From assembly GCA_021186555.1 (NCBI GenBank), contig JAJKFL010000330.1, positions 25,411,444 to 25,475,443 on the forward strand: a DNA stretch of 64,000 nucleotides. The letters are read 5' to 3'. The position numbers and the translations under genes were made by a program. Below the pieces are notes generated by a model. That model saw only the letters and a program-made list of their open reading frames with translations, did no database searches and was not told where the DNA came from. Positions 60,076 through 64,000 of the stretch are shown piece by piece (within the stretch, counting starts at the first letter, position 1; every line of letters begins with the position of its first letter). The stretch comes from Reticulitermes speratus. Lineage: Eukaryota > Arthropoda > Insecta > Blattodea > Rhinotermitidae.

Positions 60076-60108
60076 ACACGTTTTGACTCTTTATGAGTCA
60101 TCACCACG
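60076..60108 (-). other. Degenerate CTGANGA-hairpin-GAAAC module
   Basis: Minus strand: TGATGA, a perfect GACTC/GAGTC stem with a 5-base loop (ATAAA), then AAAACGTGTT. The stem is intact while both boxes are mutated at one position (leading C to G; G of GAAA to A). Confidence 0.4.
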
Positions 60109-62582
60109 GAGAACATAAATTATATAGATACGTAAATAATGAAGTAAAACCGAGGTTTTCTTTTAAAAAATTATACTAGTAAGCTGTAGTGAACCTTGGT
60201 GCCTTGAGCAGCATACAATAGCTTAAAATGTACAGTGTAGACTATCCCGTATAAAATATATGTGATCATATAGTAACAAGGTATTGTGGTTATACTGTAA
60301 AACTGATATCAAGACAAATATAAATATGAATATGAAATATAATAGTGTATACAAAGTACGAAAGTATAAAGATAGCTGTAAATGCATACCAGTATTTCAG
60401 AAACAGTTTGTGAATGAAACGGAGGTAGGCACGGTACTGAAGACAGGAGCAGTGTATTATGCAGTGTCACGTGTTAGCATGTTGTAGTTGGTCACAGGCG
60501 AGTTGAAATAATGGATTACGCTCTCAAGTTTTTCGTTCCGGTATGAGTTTGTTGTAACTATTTATCTGAATGCAGAATTTTTTGAGGGAATTCACATGAG
60601 TAAGAGTATTCACGTGATGAAGAAGCGACATAGTATTATTAATGGTTTCACATTGATGCCAATTTTGTAAGATGCGTAGTGCATAGGCTGACTATGGATT
60701 ATTGTACTGTATATACCTTACGTGCTTTTGATACCTTTGTTTTAAATTACGACCAATATGTCACACATGTGAAACACATTAGTTCATAAATACCACTTTG
60801 TGCATATTTATTTTTTGTCTTGCACACTCTTGGTTTTAAGATATCATTTGTGGTATTATTGGTAAGAAATGCAACGTACATATTTGTGTGTTTAAGAAGG
60901 TTACTAATTTTACATAAGTAATAGTTTATATTCGTTACGTGAATGATATTCTAATCATATACGACTAATCCAGTTTGATCACAATCTTTTGACCTCCAAC
61001 AAGAACTGCATATACAAAACCATTACACTCTAAATCTACATATTTTCTTTCAAATCACTCCACAGAACATAAAACAGCCGCAAACAGTCTCTTCCTCTTT
61101 TACCCTTACGTAAATACAAAGAATGGCATACTATGTAACACAAAGCCACACACACTTATTTATAAATTAAATTTCAAAACAGAAAAAAGATAAACAATCG
61201 TACTCGACTTAATTATGCCGTTTCTAATACCAAAACTTGGACAACCTTTACATACTGCAGCTCATGCATACGTCAAATTAGTAACAGTATATCCGCCTGT
61301 AAAAGGGAGAACATTAAAACAAATTGTAAGCAAAACAGACAAACAAGTTCTGGATCTGCTCTCCTGATTTACCACCACCAATTCTCCTGTACAATTTCTT
61401 CCTGCTTTTATATTTCTACTACCCCATAAGCTGCAAAAACCGCTGTTAACTTTCCCATTGGCATCTAATTATAAATAAATAAATTCTAATACTTGTAACT
61501 CCCTTACATTTGTACAGCAACATATCAACCACTCTTTCCCGGTAAATAGTAAATGTATAAACATGATAAGATATTTTGTAACTGATTTGTACCTTGTAAT
61601 TATTTCAAAATGGATGTATAAACTTAAATACAGACGAAGTTAACTTACTAGAACAGGAACCTTAGAAAACAGAGGTTAATGCTTGTTTTACGGTGACATT
61701 GAAAGTTTTTCACTTCTTGTTGCTGCGAACGAGTTATTCGTCTTTTTCCTACAGAGGGTAAGCAATAACATTTTTGCCACGTACCTCATGAACTTGTGCC
61801 TACATGTGCACTCTGCTCCTATTAAACAATTATGATTACAGTGTCGTTTCGAGGTGAACTCCTACCCCACCTCCTCTAGAAAGTCTCCTGTTTCCACTGC
61901 TTAATTTCCTTTTAACCTCTGTTTTTCCAGTAAAATCACGACTAGATTGTTGCCAGCATCCTAATTATCACTGTAACTAATAATAATATTTAATAAACTC
62001 GAAACATAATATTCACTCGACACTGGTATATTTAAGGTACTGAACACAAATACTGATGCACTTACACTACAAGGCTTTGCTGCCACTGCACAAACGTAAC
62101 GACAAAAATACGAGCGTGCGCCAGTGTCTTACCCACCACACTAGCTCTGTTGCCCGCATTATACTAACCCATTACATCACAAGTCAGTTGATATGTAACT
62201 GCACTGCCCAATCACAGTGTCACAAATTTACCCAGAGAATTATACTTTCTAAATGTTTACCCCATTCGAATTTATTCATGAATGAGTTTCGGATATTTTG
62301 TAGCTTTTACTAGCACACTTACATTACAGATTTAGTGCAAGCGGAGCTGTAATAAACGGCATTGGAATGCATATTTCGGTTAGTACTACTGTGATTCAAA
62401 CAATGTCGGGCAATTTTACTTCTAGCTCACGTTTCAATGCGGCTTTTTTTTTTTTACCAAGATGTCTTTATACTGTTTTGAGGAAGGTGCGATCATTATT
62501 TTAAAAACTGAATACTGAAACTGAATGTTTAGAAGAAAACACGAAAGCCTCAGATAAAAGAGCAGTAAATAGAAAAACCACC
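60109..62582. other. No gene recognised
   Basis: AT-rich, with several ataaaatat-type strings. Frames are short and unrecognised. Nothing is supported. Confidence 0.45.
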
Positions 62583-62614
62583 AACACAACCACAACCACC
62601 ACCACCGCTGCTGC

Positions 62615-62645
<31 letters not shown>

Positions 62646-62749
62646 TCACAGCGGTTTAGCTGGTTTTCAAAGATTACGGGTCACTAACCAAGCACTTCGC
62701 ATTCATTATTCTGCTAAAAACTTTCGAGCTATACGGCATGTATTAAGCA

Positions 62750-62788
<39 letters not shown>

Positions 62789-62790
62789 TT
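62583..62790 (+). repeat. Trinucleotide microsatellites (ACC, GCT, ATT)
   Basis: (ACC)n with interruptions at about 62583-62609, a short (GCT)3, then (ATT)n at about 62615-62642, and a second (ATT)n at 62750-62787, separated by about 107 bases of ordinary sequence. The two ATT tracts lie on the same strand. Confidence 0.9.
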
Positions 62791-63106
62791 CTGTTGTTAT
62801 TAAATGAACTGTATTTACAGACGTTTACAACATGCATATTCGATGAAATCGTGACATCAAAGCGTCCCTCAAGGCTGTAATATGTAAAGAGTGGATCGAT
62901 GAAATGATTATCCGTGGAAACTGTAGCTGGAGAGGAGATTTGTCAATTTTAAAGTTGAATTTAACTGGGTACCTTTCTGCTCTCATTTAAAATCAGTTTA
63001 AGAGAATCGTGTAGAGCTGATATTAAAATTTTCGTAACACTAAGTTACATTCCACGTTCATTTGCTTTTAACAAAAAATTCTCGATGTGAGTAATGTTTT
63101 TTTAAA
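62791..63106. other. No gene recognised
   Basis: No supported feature. Confidence 0.4.
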
Positions 63107-63378
63107 CAATCCCATTACAGACCTGGACAGGTCCGTAGGGTTCCAGGAGGTTGAGGCTCCCACATGAAGGTGGTAAGGTTGTCAGCCCTAAGCACCGGCC
63201 GCCTTTATCCCCCAGGAAATATTCCTGGTACTCATTTCTGTTAGAGGCTGAGTTGATCCCAGGGCCATAGTGCGACCGAAAGGATTATGTCAATAAAAAA
63301 TTTCAATTACACCATCGGGAATCGAACCCGCGAACTTCCGGCTGTAGCGCAGTGCCTCAACCAACTGCGCCACCGCGT
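63107..63378 (-). mobile_element. tRNA-derived SINE, family SINE-3
   Basis: The minus-strand head reads acgcggtggcgcagttggtt with B box gggttcgattcccg. The body includes actatggccctgggatcaac and gaggctgacaacc-like landmarks, lacking part of the tail-side segment present at 40665 (the ttttttagacaattggcac block is shortened). No clear target duplication was found. Confidence 0.9.
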
Positions 63379-64000
63379 ATTTCAACTTCCTTTAAATCAG
63401 TTTGTATTCAAATTCAATTTCGCTTACATTAATATTCGTATCATTATTGTCCTACAGCTTGATCATCCAAGCGGCTTCTTTCCATAAACTTTAAGCATAA
63501 GGTGTCTCAGATCTACTTTCTGGATTTAATCGCCACACCAGCATCAGGCGAGCAGCAAAAACTATGAACTATACGTAATGCAATTTTTTTCAATTCTTTG
63601 GTTTGTTCTTCCCTTTTAGCACGGCAGTCTCCTTAGCTCTTAGTTTATATTGCACTAACTGCGTGACGAAATTGAGAAGCTGATCCCCCACCCACACTAT
63701 GGGGACAGTCACATTCAGGTCAAGAGCCGGTCCGATATTCTTCACCGTGCTTAAATACGAGTGTCTTCACTCATATACCAGGCACGGTACGATCACGAAC
63801 AGATGCATTTGTATAGAAGGAAAGGATATTTCCCCCGACCAAAAGCGGATTATTAGCGTACCTATATTGAGAATTGGGCCTGAATATTATTGAGTTATAG
63901 ATAGAATTATTTCTTAATGTGGAACTAGAACTGTCATCAGCGTAATTATACAATTCTGATACACTGCGTGTACTTACAACTCTTTTCTGTAAGATTCATG
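63379..64000. other. No gene recognised
   Basis: No supported feature to the end of the window. Two 60-64 codon frames overlap on opposite strands at 63699-63953 without recognisable domains. Confidence 0.4.

Noticed and set aside
1..64000. Bacterial, viral or plasmid origin, or a horizontally acquired gene cluster
   Set aside because: No long frames, operons, ribosome-binding sites or phage or viral genes are visible; Pol III SINEs and LINEs indicate animal nuclear DNA.

Overview
This is eukaryotic, almost certainly insect, nuclear DNA. It is AT-rich, has no dense reading frames and no operon structure, and is filled with tRNA-derived SINEs, LINE fragments, Penelope-like remnants, small DNA transposons and tandem arrays. 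Several repeat-encoded peptides and SINE bodies resemble ones I associate with cockroach/termite (Blattodea) genomes, Periplaneta in particular. That assignment is inference from memory of repeat families, not a database result. I found no intact protein-coding gene. The window is best read as intergenic or deep intronic repeat-rich DNA.

Layout. 1-6.9 kb: two SINE-1 copies, a foldback palindrome and a solo copy of its arm, a 20-22 bp minisatellite. 6.9-16 kb: mostly featureless, with one unexplained 204-codon ORF, a LINE tail, a dispersed 'GGACAGAC' repeat and a SINE-4. 16-18.2 kb: an antisense LINE reverse-transcriptase remnant (YADD visible) and small duplications. 21.2-22.1 kb: an 83-bp satellite. 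23.4-26.1 kb: a SINE-3 with clear target-site duplications, a 31-bp array and two more 'GGACAGAC' repeats. 27.7-32.9 kb: two SINE-2 copies around a 44-bp satellite, a hAT-type MITE with an 8-bp target duplication, and SINE-1 copies. 36.3-40.97 kb: a SINE-1, a 268-bp tandem array with Penelope-like coding content, a SINE-2, a 49-bp satellite and a SINE-3. 42.4-46.7 kb: a 569-bp Tc1/mariner-type element with a broken DUF4817-like helix-turn-helix gene, then a LINE tail and four SINE-1 copies. 48.6-54.9 kb: LINE tails, a SINE-2 nested inside a SINE-1, and a 5'-truncated SINE-1. 57.5-58.0 kb: an 84-bp minisatellite. 62.6-63.4 kb: ATT microsatellites and a SINE-3.

How the parts relate. No gene network can be described. 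The SINEs fall into at least four tRNA-headed families, several with direct repeats of 10-14 bp. The LINE pieces are related to one another and nearly all on the minus strand; their lineage could plausibly supply reverse transcription for the SINEs (inference). The most interesting recurring signal is a CTGANGA-hairpin-GAAAC module at about ten sites, some inside Penelope-like or palindromic sequence. It resembles the hammerhead ribozyme core known from Penelope-like elements, but most copies look degenerate.
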